From: Diogma glabrata
Taxonomy: Eukaryota > Arthropoda > Insecta > Diptera > Cylindrotomidae
Reading direction: 5' to 3'
Length of the DNA stretch: 64,000 bases
Assembly (NCBI GenBank): GCA_963693315.1
Contig: OY856186.1
Coordinates: 378,321,923 to 378,385,922, forward strand
Part shown: piece after piece, positions 35,809 through 47,591 of the stretch
Position numbering within the stretch: position 1 is the first letter of the stretch
Layout of the letters: every line of letters starts with the position of its first letter
Program-made: the position numbers and the translations under genes
Notes under the pieces: model-generated
Seen by the model: only the letters and a program-made list of their open reading frames with translations
What the model was told of the DNA's origin: nothing
Database searches by the model: none

Positions 35809-38800
35809 TTTTTTTTTTTTTTTTTTTTATTAATTAGTTAGACATGTTTAGCACACTAAATATGAAATATTCATTATTTAGACTCTTTGAATATCCGAAG
35901 ATACCATGTCAACTATAAAGGAAGGAGATGAGGAAAATGGAAGGAATGGGGATATAGGGATAACTATATTAATTTTTTTAAATGATGATGGACATTTTCT
36001 TTAAATGCCTGAGGGGAAAATTCATCGGGAAATACAGAGGAAGGCAATGAGTTCCATAATTTGGCCACTCTATTAAAATAGTCGTTTTGGAAGGACACAG
36101 TTCTACAACGAGGTATTTGTAAAACAAATGGATGGGATAACTCGGCAGCTCTTGTTTGTCGATTATACTGCGCACACGATGGAAGGATGTTTTGAATTTC
36201 CTTAGAAGAGAATTCGCTAAAGTTATATTTATAGTAGATTGACAATTCAGCCACATTTCTTCTGTGCTGGAGTGAATCAAGCTGGTCCGTTAGTTCGGTA
36301 TTACCAATCAACCGTATTGCTTTTCTCTGAACAGAGTCTAGACAATTTATTGTTGTCTGACAAGCACCTCCCCAAACATGACAGCAGTACTCCATACATG
36401 GACGAATAAAGGACTTGAAGATTAGCAAAATTTGCTCGGGATAGAAATATTTTTTACACCGACTCAAGAATCCTAATTTTTGCATTGCAGATTTAGCGAG
36501 GTTGAACACATGTTTATTCCATTTCAGGTTATTTTGAATATCCACTCCAAGAAGTCTAACTGATTGAACCTCACGCAATTCCTCATGGTATATTTTAATA
36601 GGAAAATTCTTATGTCGCTCTATTCGTGAAAGACGGCATAATTTGGTTTTGGTTGGATTAAATGAAACAAGATTACGATCACCCCATTCCATTATACGCT
36701 CCAGATCTTTGTTGATAGAATCAATTAGCAGCTCTCTATCAGTGGTAACTGCAGTATGAGATCGAAATTTAGGAGATGCATGTGATGCATGTAATGTGCT
36801 GTCATCAGCAAAACTATGGATTGGGTGCACTGTAGAAATAAGTAAGTCATTAATGTGTAGAAGAAACAAGGTTGGTGAGAGTGCCGAACCTTGGGGAACC
36901 CCAGCATTGGTTGTGAAAATATTGGATGTGATACCATCTAAATTAACATGAAATTGGCGACCTGTAAGAAAACTATGAATCCATGAGACAGTAAGATGGT
37001 CTATGCCATAAGATTTTAATTTAGCTATAAGATTTTTATGCCACACTTTATCAAATGCTTTAGAAATGTCAAGTGAAATACTGAATGTTTCACCGTGGTT
37101 TTCCAGCGATTTGTTCCAGAGATGGGGTACGTAGGCTAACAGATCACCTGTTGCATGACTTCTACGAAAACCATACTGCTTATCATCAATAATTCGCGAC
37201 ATTTCCAAATAATCTATCAAATTGTAGTTAACATATTTTTCAAATATTTTAGCTAAAACCGACAGAATTGCAATTGGTCTATAATTGTTAGGATCTATCT
37301 TACTGCCTTTCTTTGGTATGGGTTGAACGCTGGCCAGCTTCCAAGAGTCGGGAAATATTCCGGTTTTATAAGATAAATAGAAAATTTTTGTTAAAATTGG
37401 AGCTAGTTGTCTAGCAAAGTTTTTAAGAATGAGGGGTGGAATACCGTCGGGGCCAGCAGATTTGTTGATATTGATAGAAAGAAGCATTTTCCGTACAATA
37501 TTGCAACGAAAAATAATTGGTTTCATTTTCGTTACAACTGGGGAAATGAGTGTAGGAGAATGAGGGGGTTCAACTATGTTTGAGTTTTCTGCGAAAATTC
37601 GACCCAAAAGATCCGCTTTCTCTTTCGAGTCGCTCACGGGAATGTCATTCAGAACTAGGGTTGGAATAGAGGATCGAGTAAAATTGCTCTGGACTGATTT
37701 AACTGCCTGAAAGAAACTACGTGAGCCAGATGGGTGCTCGGCGAATTTCTTTGCTTTCTTCTGGATAAACGCGTCTTTGTCCAAGTCTATTTTGAATTTA
37801 CTAATATTTCTGGCTTTCTTATAGGCTCTATGGGTTTCGGGAGTTTTATTAGCGTTATACGTCTTGAATGCTTTGCGTTTATTCCTTACTGCCTCATCAA
37901 CATCCCGTGTGAACCAAGGCTCAGTTTTAGGAGTGATTAATCGATTTGGAATAAACCGCCGCATTCCTTCTTTTATGATTTCAGAAATTCTTATTACCGA
38001 TGTGCTAAGATCTTGATTAACACAACAAATAGTTTTCCAAGGTGTTTCATCATAAAAGTTTCTCAGTCCCTCCCAGTCAGCGCGTTTATAGTTCCAGACC
38101 CGACGAGGATTTGCTTTAATTTGTGTCGGTGATGTGAATTGCACTATTGCTGATATTAGTAAATGGTCCGATGATCCCAGAGGTTGGTCAACTTTTGTCT
38201 TCGTAGTATCTGGTTTGTTTGTCAAAAACAGATCCAGCAAATTATTGTTATGATGTGAATTGTCTGCGATTCTAGTGGGACACTCTATCATTTGCGTCAA
38301 ACCGTGATAATCTGCGAGTATCAGTTCGGCTTGCCTTCCTACGTCGTCAGTGCGCGATGAATACTTAAGCCATTCTTTATTATGAATATTGAAGTCTCCA
38401 AGAATGACCAGTCTTGCTTTGGGGTAGTCCGTGGTAATCTTGTCTAGATTAGCCGATATTTTATCGAAAAAGGGACATCCTGAGGGAGAATTTGGGGATC
38501 TGTATAATCCTATTACAAACATAGTTTCATCAACACCTGAGATCTTCAGTGCTATAGAATTATGGTGCTAAGAGTTCAACTCGTAGGCCTTAATTCTCAT
38601 ACATGAAAGTGAATCTCTAACAAATACACAGACACCATGCTTGTTATAAAAGGAATGTTCCAATTCGTAACTAGGTATCCGGTATTTATCGAGATCCAAT
38701 TTCGATGCTTTGCCACTAACAATTGTTTCGGTAAGAAACAATATGTCAGGTTTATTTTTTTCGATGTAGTGATGAACCTCGTTTAGATTCGAATTGAGAC

Positions 38801-39534
38801 CTCTTATGTTGGTGAAGTCAATGCTAAGCTGTTGGTTCACTCTGCTGCATTTTTGTTGAGACAAAGACTTACCCTTTGACATTGCAGGTATAGATACTGA
38901 AATTCGGCCAGGCCTAAATTTCAACACTACACAATACAAAAGAAACTGGGTATCTCTGTCACAAAAACACGATAGCAGGTTTCATGCAACAGTAGCTCGA
39001 TAAGAGAAAAGCAAAAAAAAAATAAAATAAAAAAATGGGGACACAAAAGACACTAACAAAATTGAAGAGTACAAATAAAGGGTTAAATTTGAAAATCTCA
39101 CTAACAACCAAAACTAAATTTTACCTTCCCAGTTACCAAGCAATATTAAACAAATTTATCATTTAAAATAATAAATAAATTTATTACATCAAAACAATAA
39201 AAGGTAAAATTTTACCTGCCAATCTGGTAACAGCAAATATAAAATACCAAATAATTATCTAAAAAAAAAGAACAATCTCACCAATTATATAATTGTACGC
39301 CTCCGTTCTTTAACAACTTTATTTTCAAACACTTACACTAGCACAAACACTATACAATACACTTATTTTCGATTATTTGTTTTTTTTTTCCCTTTAAATA
39401 AACACTAACACAATCACTATGACATACACTTTTTTTTTTTATTTTCGATTATTATTTTTTTTATTTGTATTTTTTCCCATAAAACATTTTTTTTACCTTC
39501 TTCGTCTGTTTCTGGTTGATGAATGAATTATTTA
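35809..39534 (-). mobile_element. Family-A LINE copy A1, nearly intact, ~3.7 kb
   Basis: A minus-strand element ending in a 20-bp T run (35809-35828, the A tail). The 5' UTR is about 600 bp (38940-39534), with ends matching copies A2 and A3. It carries one long coding sequence and no upstream gag-like ORF1. It lies head-to-head with the body of copy A2. Confidence 0.85.
35964..38939 (-). pseudogene. Endonuclease-reverse transcriptase of LINE A1 (one in-frame stop)
   Basis: A frame of about 991 codons interrupted by one TAG (38570-38568, codon 124). Endonuclease: DFTNIRGLNSN (Asn 44), LFLTET (Glu 71), IGLYRSPNS, GDFNIHNKEW and GSSDHLLIS. Reverse transcriptase: NKSAGPDGIPPLILKNFA, NYRPIAILSVLAKIFEKY, YGFRRSHATGD, SLDISKAFDKVW, AGVPQGSALSPTLFLLHIND and FADD (36801-36812), the usual YADD box with Phe. 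The thumb and C-terminus include FIRPCMEYCCHVWGGA and KLWNSLPSSVF. It nicks target DNA and copies the element RNA at the nick. The layout is that of the CR1/Jockey group. Codon 124 is Lys in copy A3 but TAG also in A2. Apart from the stop, all key residues are present. Confidence 0.9.
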
Positions 39535-40147
39535 GTTTATATTTTATGGTTTTTGGTTTATTTTTGTTTTTTTTTTCTTTTAAATTAATTCTATTTTATT
39601 GATTTAAATCTATAAACTATCTATTTTTTTAGACCTGTTTACGATAGCAAAAAAAATACTAATAATTTGGATTTAATACAATTTACAATCTTTAATGAAA
39701 TATAATTAACGAGAAAATTTGAACTGAATAAATTGCATGAACAAGCACATTTAAACTAACATGAATGATTCTATGATTATTTATTCTATGGCTATCAATT
39801 GCCAGTTTAACGTCTTAAAATTTTGAACGCGTTACAAAATTTACTGTTACCAGGCGGTAGGCAGGTAAAATTTTACCTTTTATTGATTTGATGTAACAAA
39901 TTTATTATTTTAAGGCATAAATTTGTTTTTATTGCCTGGTAACAAGAAATGTAAAATTTCGTTTTAGTTATTAGTAAAAATTTCGAGTTTTGTTAGTGTC
40001 TTTTGTGTCCCCATTTTTTTGCTTCTCCCTTATCGTGTAACTGTTGCATGAAACTTCCTATCGTGTTTTTTGACAGATACCCAGTTTTTTTTTTTACTGG
40101 GTTGTGTTGAAATTTAGGCCTGGTCGAATTTCAGTATCTATACCTGC

Positions 40148-43010
40148 AATGGCAAAGATAAGTTTTTGTCTTAACAAACTGGCAGCAGAGTGAACCAACA
40201 GCTTAGCGTTGACTTCAACAACATAAGAGGTCTCAATTCGAATCTAAACGTGGTTCATCACTACTTCGAAAAAATAAACCGGACATATTGTTTCTTACCG
40301 AAACAATTGTCAGTGGCAAAGCATCGAAATTGGATCTCGATAAATACCGGGTACCTAGTTACGAATTGGAACATTCTTTTTATAACAAGCATGGTGTCTG
40401 TGTATTTATTCGAAATTCACTTTCATGTATGAGAATTAAGGCCTACGAGTTGAACTCTTAGCACCATAATTCTCTAGCACTGAAGATTTCAGGTGTTGAT
40501 GAAACTATGTTTATAATAGGATTATACAGATCTCCAAACTCTCCCAGGATGTCCATTTTTCGATCAAATATCGGCTAATCTAGACAAGATTACCACGGAC
40601 TACCCCAAAGCAAGACTGGCCATTCTTGGCGATTTTAATATTCATAATAAAGAATGGCTTAAGTATTCATCGCGCACTGACGACGTAGGAAGACAAGCCG
40701 AACTGATACTCGCAGATTATCACGGTTTGACGCAAATGATAGATTGTCCCACTAGAATCCCAAATAATTCACATCATAACAATAATTTGCTGGATCTGTT
40801 TTTGACAAACGAACCAGATACTACGAAGACAAAAGTTGAATAACCCCTCGGAACATCGGACCATTTACAAATATCAGCTATAGTGCAATTTACATCACCG
40901 ACACCAATTAAAGCAACTCCTCGTCGCGTTTGGAATTATAAACGCGCTGACTGGGAGGGACTGAGAAACTTTTATGTTGAAACACCTTGGAAAGCTATCT
41001 GTTGTGTTGATAAAGATCCTAGTACATCGGCAATAAGAATTTCTGAAATCATAAAAGACGGAATGCGGCAGTTTATTCTAAATCGTTTAATCACTCCTAA
41101 AACTGAGCCATAGTTCACGCGGGATGTTGATGAGGCAGTGAGGAATAAACGCAAAGCATATAAGACGTATAACTCAAATAAAACACCTGAAACCCATAGC
41201 GCCTATAAGAAAGCCAGAAATATTAGTAAACACAAAATAGACTTGGACAAAGACGCGTTTATCCAGAAGAAAGCAAAGAAATTCGGCGGGCACCCATCTG
41301 ACTCACGTAGTTTCTTCCAGGTAGTTAAATCAGTGCAGAGTAATTTTCCTTGATCCTCTATTCCAACCTTAGTTCTGAATGACATTTCCGTAAGTGATTC
41401 AAACATAGTTGAACCCCCCATTCTCCTACACTCATTCCCCCAGTTGTAACGAAAATAAAACCAATTATTTTTCGTTGCAATATTGTACGGAAAAATGATT
41501 CTTTCTATCAATATCAACAAATCTGCTGGCCCCAACGGTATTCCACCCCTCATTCTTAAAAACTTTGCTAGGCAACTGGCTTCAATTTTAACAAAAATTT
41601 TCTATTTATCTTATAAAACCGGAATATTTCCCGATTCTTGAAAGCTGGCCAGCGTTCAACCCATATCAAAGAAAGGCAGTAAGATAGACCCTAACAATTA
41701 TAGACCAATTGCAATTCTGTCGGTTTTAGCTAAAATATTTGAAAAATATGTTAACTATAATCTAATAGATTATTTGGAAATGTCGCGAATTATTGATGAT
41801 AAGCAGTATGGTTTTCGTAAAAGTCATGCAACAGTTGATCTGTTAGCCTACGTATCTCATCTTTGGAACAAATCACTGGAAAACTATGATGAAACAATCA
41901 GCATTTCACTCGACATTTCCAAAGCATTTGATAAAGTGTGGCATAAAAATCTCATAGCTAAAATAAAATCTTATGGCATAGACCATCTTACTGTAGCATG
42001 GATTCATAGTTTTCTTACAGGTCGCCAATTTTATGCAAATTTAGATGGTATCACATCCAATATTTTCACAACCAATGCTGGGATTCCCCAAGGTTCTGCA
42101 CTCTCACCAACCTTGTTTCTTCTATACATTAATGATTTACTTATTTCCACAGCGCACTCAATCCATAGTTTTGCTGATAACATCACATTGCATGCGTTAC
42201 ATGCATCTCCTAAATTTTGATCTTATACTGCAGCTACCACTGATAGAGAGCTGCTAATTGATTCTATCAACAAAGACCTGGATCGTACAATGGAATGGGG
42301 TGGTCGTAATCTTGTTGCATTTATTCCAACCAAAACCAAATTTTGCCGTCTTTCAAGAATAGAGTGACATAAAGATTTCCCTATTAAGATAACCCATGAG
42401 GAATTGCGTGAGGTTGAATCAGCTAGACTTCTTGGAGTGGATATTCGAAATAACCGGAAATGGAATAAACATGTGTTCAACCTCGCTAAATTTGCAATGC
42501 AAAAATTAGGATTCTTGAGTCGATGTAAAAAGTATTTCAACCCCGATCAAATTTTGCTAATCTTCAAGTCCTTTATTCGTCCATGTATGGAATACTGCTG
42601 TCATGTGTGGGGAGGTGCTTGTCAGTCAACAATAAATTGTTTAGACTCTGTACAGAGAAAAGCAATACGGTTGATTGGTAATACCGATCTAACGGACCAG
42701 CTTGATTCACTCCAGCACAGAAGAAATGTGACTGAATTGCCAATCTACTATAAATATAACTTTCTCCTCTAAGGAAATTCAAAATATTATTCCATCGTGT
42801 GCGCAGTATAATCGACAAACAAGAGCTGCCGAGTTATCCCATCCATTTGTTGTACAAACACCTCGTTGTAGAACTTTGTCCTTCCAAAACGACTATTTTA
42901 TTAGAGTGACCAAATTGTGGAACTCATTGCCCTCCTCTGTATTTCCCGATGAATTTTCACCTCAGGCATTTAAAGAAAATGTCCATCGTCATTTAAAACA
43001 ATTACTATAG
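40148..43010 (+). pseudogene. Endonuclease-reverse transcriptase of LINE A2, decayed
   Basis: Same order as copy A1 (FNNIRGLNSN, GDFNIHNKEW, NKSAGPNGIPPLILKNFA, SLDISKAFDKVW, AGIPQGSALSPTLF, FIRPCMEYCCHVW). It has many stops and small indels: TAG at 40459-40461 (shared with A1), a TAG in place of Trp near 41113, and a loss between about 41390 and 41400. The catalytic box reads FADN (about 42171), so the second catalytic Asp is lost. The sequence ends at a TAG at 43008-43010, followed by a short 3' UTR and A-rich tail. Confidence 0.9.
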
Positions 43011-43289
43011 TTATCCCTATATCCTCATTCCTTCCATTTTCCTCATCTCCTTCCTTTATAGTTGACATGGTATCTTTGGATATTCAAAGAGTCTGAATAA
43101 TTAATATTACATAAATATTACAACATTAGTTAGACATGTTAATGTATTAATAAAAAATTAATATAATTAATAAAAAAAAAATAATCCATGAACTTGGCGA
43201 AGAAGTAAACGAGTAGTTTTCTGTTAGTTCTTTATAGAATGGAGAAGACGAGCCAAGTGTTGCTCCCATTGAGAATTCTGCACCAGTTA

Positions 43290-43562
43290 CTGTAATATAA
43301 AAGAAATTGAATCATTAATTATTTTTCAAAATTTCCATTTCAATCGTCATTAGTTATACGGACGATGTAAAATTAATTTGGAAATAACATTTCCGCAGGC
43401 TCAAAAAGCCGGTTCCAATTTCACACTTCTTGGTGACATAGTCAATAAATATACAGTTGCTGCCAATGCATTGCAATCATCAATGCAATCATGCAATCAT
43501 AAAGTTATGTGATTAATTAAATACCCAAAACATAAAAGGGATAAAAAAGTCCAAGCGGCACG
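43290..43562. other. Upstream intron of the transporter pseudogene
   Basis: Lies 5' (minus sense) of the transporter exon. A small TGCAATCA repeat occurs near 43476-43500. Nothing else is seen. Confidence 0.4.
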
Positions 43563-43930
43563 TATATCCGCTAGAAATAGGTAGATTTCGAGATCAGACA
43601 GTTTTGTGTGCCAGTAGAATCTGATGTATCAGATTAGTTTAAACAAAACAAACTAATTTAAAACAGATATCGAACAAATTTTAAAAAGAAAATTAGCTAC
43701 ATATAAGCAAAACTATATCTATCCAATTTTGCAACAAAAAAATAACAAATCTACCACAGAACATGTGTGTGACAATTTATGACACAAGCCTACGCTATAT
43801 CATATGTCGTGCAATTACTGCAAAATATCAAAATAGTTTATTTCTAAGAAAAAAAAATTAATTTCTTCTATTCAAACCTTTTTATTTTTTTTGACTGTTA
43901 TAAGGTTTTTGGAAATTGTAGTTATGAATT
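43563..43930. repeat. Dispersed repeat shared with 59630-60230
   Basis: TCCGCTAGAAATAGGT, AGATCxxACAGTTTTGTGT, CTGATGTATCAGATTAG and the later TTCTTCTATTCAAAxCTTTTT are found at both places in the same orientation and order, with diverged spacer between. Confidence 0.8.
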
Positions 43931-44905
43931 GTTGCAAACTTTTTTGTTGAAGCCAACAAGTCAAAAACCTCGAACTGCAGAGGTTTATATTTATAAGAAA
44001 CGGATTCAAATGTTTCCACAGATTCTAAATTTATGAAGCTTTTAAAAATATTAGTATCCAAACGGCCGTTATAACGGATTAAATAAACGAATTTTTTTTT
44101 TCTAGTATAAAGCCCCTAGTTGTTTAACCATGTGTCAGATTTTTCTGATTTACGAACTTGTCCAAGATATTAATAAAACACACATGTTTACGGAAGGTTT
44201 TTTGATCTGGCTCCACAAATGCGACCGTGAGAGTGCCGGTTGATTCAAAAAAAATTTTTTTTTGCAAACTTTTTTGTTGGAGCCGCTCACTCAGAAACCT
44301 CCAACTGCAGAGGTCTTTTTTTTAAAGAAACTGATTAAAAAGGTTTTAAAGATTCTAAATTTATGAAGTTTTTAAAAATATTAGAATCCAAACGGCCGTT
44401 ATAACGGATCTAAAAAAGAGTTTTTTTCTAGTATAAAGCCTCTAGTTTCTTAACCATGTGTCGGATTTGGCTGATTTACGAACTCGTTCAAGATATTAAT
44501 AAAACGCACATTTTTAGAAAAGGTTTTTTGAACTGGCTTTACAAATGCGACCGTGAGAGTTCCGGTTGTTTCAAAAAGAATTTTTTTTTGCAATTTTTTT
44601 TGTTGGAGCCGCTCACTCAGGAACCTCTAACTGCAGAGGTCTATTTTTAAAAGAAATTGATAAAAAGGATTCCAAAAATTCTAAATTCGTTAATTTTTTT
44701 AAAATATTAGTATCCAAACGGCCGTTATAACGGTTTTAAAAAATCAATTTTTTTTAGAAAAAAGGCTCTAGTTCCTTAACCACGTGTTGGATTTTGCTGA
44801 TTCACGAAGTCGTCCGAGATATTAATAGAACACATATGTACAGAAAATTTTTTTGATCTCCCTCAACAAATGCGACCGTAAGAGTGCCGGTCGTTTTCGT
44901 TATAT
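43931..44905. repeat. Three-copy tandem repeat, ~327-bp unit
   Basis: Units start with TTGCAAACTTTTTTGTTG-type sequence at 43931, 44261 and 44587. Each contains AACTGCAGAGG, ATCCAAACGGCCGTTATAAC, a GATATTAATAxAACxCACAT segment and end GCGACCGTxAGAGTxCCGGT. Short open frames inside are by-products of the repeat. A single partial unit is also seen at about 60210-60290. Confidence 0.92.
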
Positions 44906-45159
44906 CTCATATCGTGTATGTATATATATATATAAATTTTTTTTTTTTTTATTTTTTCGTCTCCGCTTATCATATATAGTCGTTTGGCACAAACATTTTT
45001 CCGAAATTCCGAGATGAAGCCCATTGCAATAGGTAGATTTTTATATGAAATCTACCTAATATATGAAATCTACCTAAAACGATCATAAGCGCTCGATAGC
45101 GAATCTATGTCGAAGATATGCCAACAGCTCTCTATTGCCAAATTGCCACATTTGCAGAT
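44906..45159. repeat. Simple repeats and a small hairpin
   Basis: A (TA)n run (44919-44932) is followed by a T run. At 45030-45075, TAGGTAGATTT and two copies of AAATCTACCTA form a hairpin with a repeated arm, similar to the hairpin in family-D LINE 3' UTRs. Copy of unknown origin. Confidence 0.6.
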
Positions 45160-46855
45160 GTTTTTTTTTTAACAAAAAGTGTTGTGTTATAGGGTTTGCA
45201 ATATACGTCACAACAACAGATAAATACCTTTTAAGACCTAGGTCCCACAACAACTTTCGCTCTAAGGTGTTGGTGATCGCATTTTTAAACCTCTGCGGAT
45301 TGAAACCACCTGAGACTATGGATCGGCAAACTATTCCATTTGTATGCAGTTCAGACAAAGAAGACTTTCTGCGATCTACCACTATATGACAGCGCGGGAT
45401 ATCGACCATTTGACTGGTTGCGGTAGCCGATTGCCAAGTGAAACGGGGGTAAAAATAAGTTTGAGGCATGATGCTGCTGATTTCATCTGAGCACTGATGA
45501 TGACGGTATTTGTAAAAAACAACGAGGTCAGCAACAGTGCGACGATGTTGTAGGGAATCAAGTTTTGATGTCAAAGTTCGATCACCCACAATTCGTATAG
45601 CCCGCTTTTGAACAGAGTCCAAGAGAGCCAAGATAGAAACAGAAGCAGCACCCCAAACTTGATAACAGTACTCCATACAGGGACGAATATAGGACTTATA
45701 AACATGGAGCAATTGGTATGGAGTGAAAAATTTTTTGCATCTATTTAGGAGGCCGAGTTTTTTAGACGCGCTTTTTGCCATCGCCATTACATGATCGTAC
45801 CAGAGTAGGTCATTTGAAACTGTGACACTCCATAAACGAATGTTTTTACATTTACCCATTAGTTCATCGCACATACTGAATAAAATATCTTTGGGGAACT
45901 CGATCTTCGATCTGGAAACAATCAACCAGCTGTGTTTTGGTAGAGTTGAAATTCACCAGGTTTTGGTCACCCCAATCGGCGACTTTTTTTAGGTCTTTAT
46001 TCACGTTTATGGCAGCTTCTCTCCAGGCAGGATTAATTCGTTCGTGCATTTTACCTTTTGAAGGAAAGGGCTCGAACGACTTGTGCAGAGTACTATCATC
46101 TGCAAAACTATTTATTGGGTTACTGGTGATTTTCAACAATTCGTTGATATAATCCAAAAATAGGGTTGGGACAATACTGAGCCTTGAGGTACACCAGCGT
46201 TAATTAGTTTAGACTCAGATGAAAATCCGTCTAAGGAGACCGAAATGTATCGATTGAATAGAAAATTTGATGAATAGAAGATTTGATTTGATTTGATGAA
46301 GTTGGCATTCTAGACTCGATTGAATGCCTTGGAGGTATCTAAAGCGATAACGTATGTTTTACCATCTTTATCAAGTATGCTGTTCCAATAATGCGCTACA
46401 TAGTTTAATAGATCGGTAGTTGATCTTTTGTTTTGAAAACCGTATTGGCTGTCGGATATTAAATGATTTACTTCCAGAAATTTTGAAATGTGTGTATTAA
46501 TATAATCCTCGTAGACTTTGGATAGGACCGATAGTAAAGCAATTGGCCTATAATTTGAGATAATCGGATTTTGGTCTCTTTTTGGGGACGGGCTGGACAT
46601 TTGCCAAATTCCAGCACGAAGGAAATATACCAGATTTATAGGATTGGTAGAATATCTTAGTCAAAGTTGGTGCAAGTTCTTTGGAAAAGGTTTTTAAAAT
46701 GATGGGTGGAATGTTTTCAATTCCTGAGGCTTTGTTGATGTTTAGCCCCTTTAAAAGTTTAGCGACTATTTTGGGTTTGAAGTGGAGTTCATTCATATTA
46801 ACTCCTGAAGACTGGATTTGGGGTATTTCTCTAGGAGTTTCCAAAAGAGTGGAGT
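45160..46855 (-). pseudogene. Family-B LINE, 5'-truncated RT
   Basis: Minus-strand RT of the same broad group as family A: NINKASGIENIPPIILKTF (about 46740), YRPIALLSVLSKVYEDY, DSQYGFQNKRSTTDLLNY, ALDTSKAFNRV (with Asn for Asp), NSFADDSTLH (about 46110), LGLLNRCKKFFTPYQ and SYIRPCMEYCYQVWGAA. The C-terminus ends in LLWDLGLKR, with a T run (A tail) near 45161. Frameshifts occur near 46550, 46310-46160 and 45890. The endonuclease half is absent. A short plus-strand tail of the same family begins right beside it at 46856. Confidence 0.85.
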
Positions 46856-46935
46856 GCAGAACGCAGAAAGACTCTTTTGTCCGAACTGCATATAAATGGA
46901 ATAGTTTACTGGAATCCATAGTCTCAGATGGTTTC

Positions 46936-47117
46936 TGTATTATGATGTAAATATTAAAACAAGAGTCCATTAGCTTTAACTCACAAAATGCGACTGATTT
47001 AATTATTTTATGATATCATGTACAATATGAGAATATACTTTACTTTATATTTTATACATCTTTACATAAACAGTTATATTATTATTTTTTAATTAATGAT
47101 TTCTATTACATACTACA
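46936..47117 (-). repeat. 3' LTR (minus sense) of the gypsy element
   Basis: On the plus strand it runs TGTATTATGATGTAAATATT ... TTACATACTACA. By eye it is identical over all 182 bases to 57130-57311. TG/CA termini. Confidence 0.95.
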
Positions 47118-47127
47118 TCTTCCCTTT
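47118..47127 (-). other. Polypurine tract
   Basis: AAAGGGAAGA on the minus strand, directly upstream of the 3' LTR, where plus-strand DNA synthesis would start. Confidence 0.8.
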
Positions 47128-47591
47128 AAACAATAAATATCTTATTTAAATCTTTCTATATTCTTAATTTTAATTCTTGAAAGTCATTATTAGTTATTAC
47201 CATTTTGTTATGTTACTTTTATTTAATTGTTTTATTAAAAATATAAAAATAAAAATATATAACTTTTTTTTTTTATTTGGTTGAAATTACTTAGTTTTTC
47301 TTTTTAAATATAATTATTAATTTATACAAAACAAATGCTAATACTACGTACACTATATTGATTTACAAATATCGATTCACAAACAGAACAATACATTCCT
47401 TATTTCTCAGTTCATTCCCTTCTACGAAAGAAGAAAAATACAAAAACAAAACATATTCAACGTCATCCACTAATTATTTTTCTTCTTGATTACAAAAACT
47501 TTGCTAATTACTTTTAACCCAAAAAGAAAACATTATGCATGAACTTGATTGTGCAAATTATATAATACTTAAATAAAAGATTTTATTCATC
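47128..47591. other. Non-coding 3' region of the gypsy element
   Basis: About 460 bp between the integrase stop and the polypurine tract. No envelope-like frame and no repeat seen. Confidence 0.6.

Larger units (their letters stand above)
34771..39836. mobile_element. Unclassified insertion with TGTAACG/CGTTACA ends
   Basis: Starts TGTAACGTGGCCC and ends ACGCGTTACA, flanked by AAAT on both sides (34767-34770 and 39837-39840). Removing it rejoins the 5' UTR of LINE A2. Its own sequence is 34771-35808 plus 39535-39836, because LINE A1 lies within it. One minus-strand frame (35353-35135) containing KGKSFEIIYQDGRILELTW is not recognised. TG...CA ends suggest an LTR-type element, but no repeated LTR was found. 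It could be a solo or decayed LTR element, or a TIR element with 7-bp ends. Confidence 0.55.
34482..43180 (+). mobile_element. Full-length family-A LINE (copy A2), split by a 5-kb insertion
   Basis: The 5' end (34482) lies directly after a transporter codon boundary and the A-rich 3' end (about 43180) directly before the next one; AAATTAT and AAATAAT flank it. 34482-34770 matches the 5' ends of the two minus-strand copies (reverse complements of 39240-39534 and 53560-53837), including a GCGTACAATTATATAATTGG core. The sequence stops at 34770 and resumes at 39837 with the next 5' UTR segment. The two parts are thus one insertion, interrupted by the element at 34771-39836. Confidence 0.8.
29818..43289 (-). 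pseudogene. MFS sugar-transporter (trehalose-transporter type) pseudogene
   Basis: Pieces of one minus-strand major-facilitator gene appear in order. 43289-43181 follows an ATTACAG acceptor and reads TGAEFSMGATLGSSSPFY and ends SSWI. 34484 to about 34020 continues with IISVSLLGGW, GGFIVNKIGSKNSLFLF, LSGLSSGLSQSAAIVYGRD and, in a shifted frame, LPETPVNFL. 33991-33646 covers YRPMFIVIVLTIIVQQSGSY, QTIAFYVN and a frameshifted RR-LQLISTS. 30189-29818 gives SWIPIIGIIGYI, then LGAELFSLKLRSYR, and the PETKG-like end ETHGLSLEKIQTRF. The family exports or imports sugars across the plasma membrane. Two insertions (30.2-33.6 and 34.48-43.18 kb) fall inside coding sequence, and at least four frameshifts occur, so the gene is dead. 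Upstream N-terminal exons are not seen. Confidence 0.85.

Noticed and set aside
35964..36280. Second-frame proteins inside the LINE A copies (also at 36725, 42045 and 50943)
   Set aside because: They overlap the RT in another frame, recur only because the LINE copies recur, and show no motif.
44456..44650. Open frame within the 327-bp array
   Set aside because: It arises from the repeat sequence and is not kept in the other units.
46856..46970. N-terminus of the long minus-strand frame ending at 46970
   Set aside because: It is the antisense of the short plus-strand family-B tail plus the LTR edge, not part of the minus-strand LINE.
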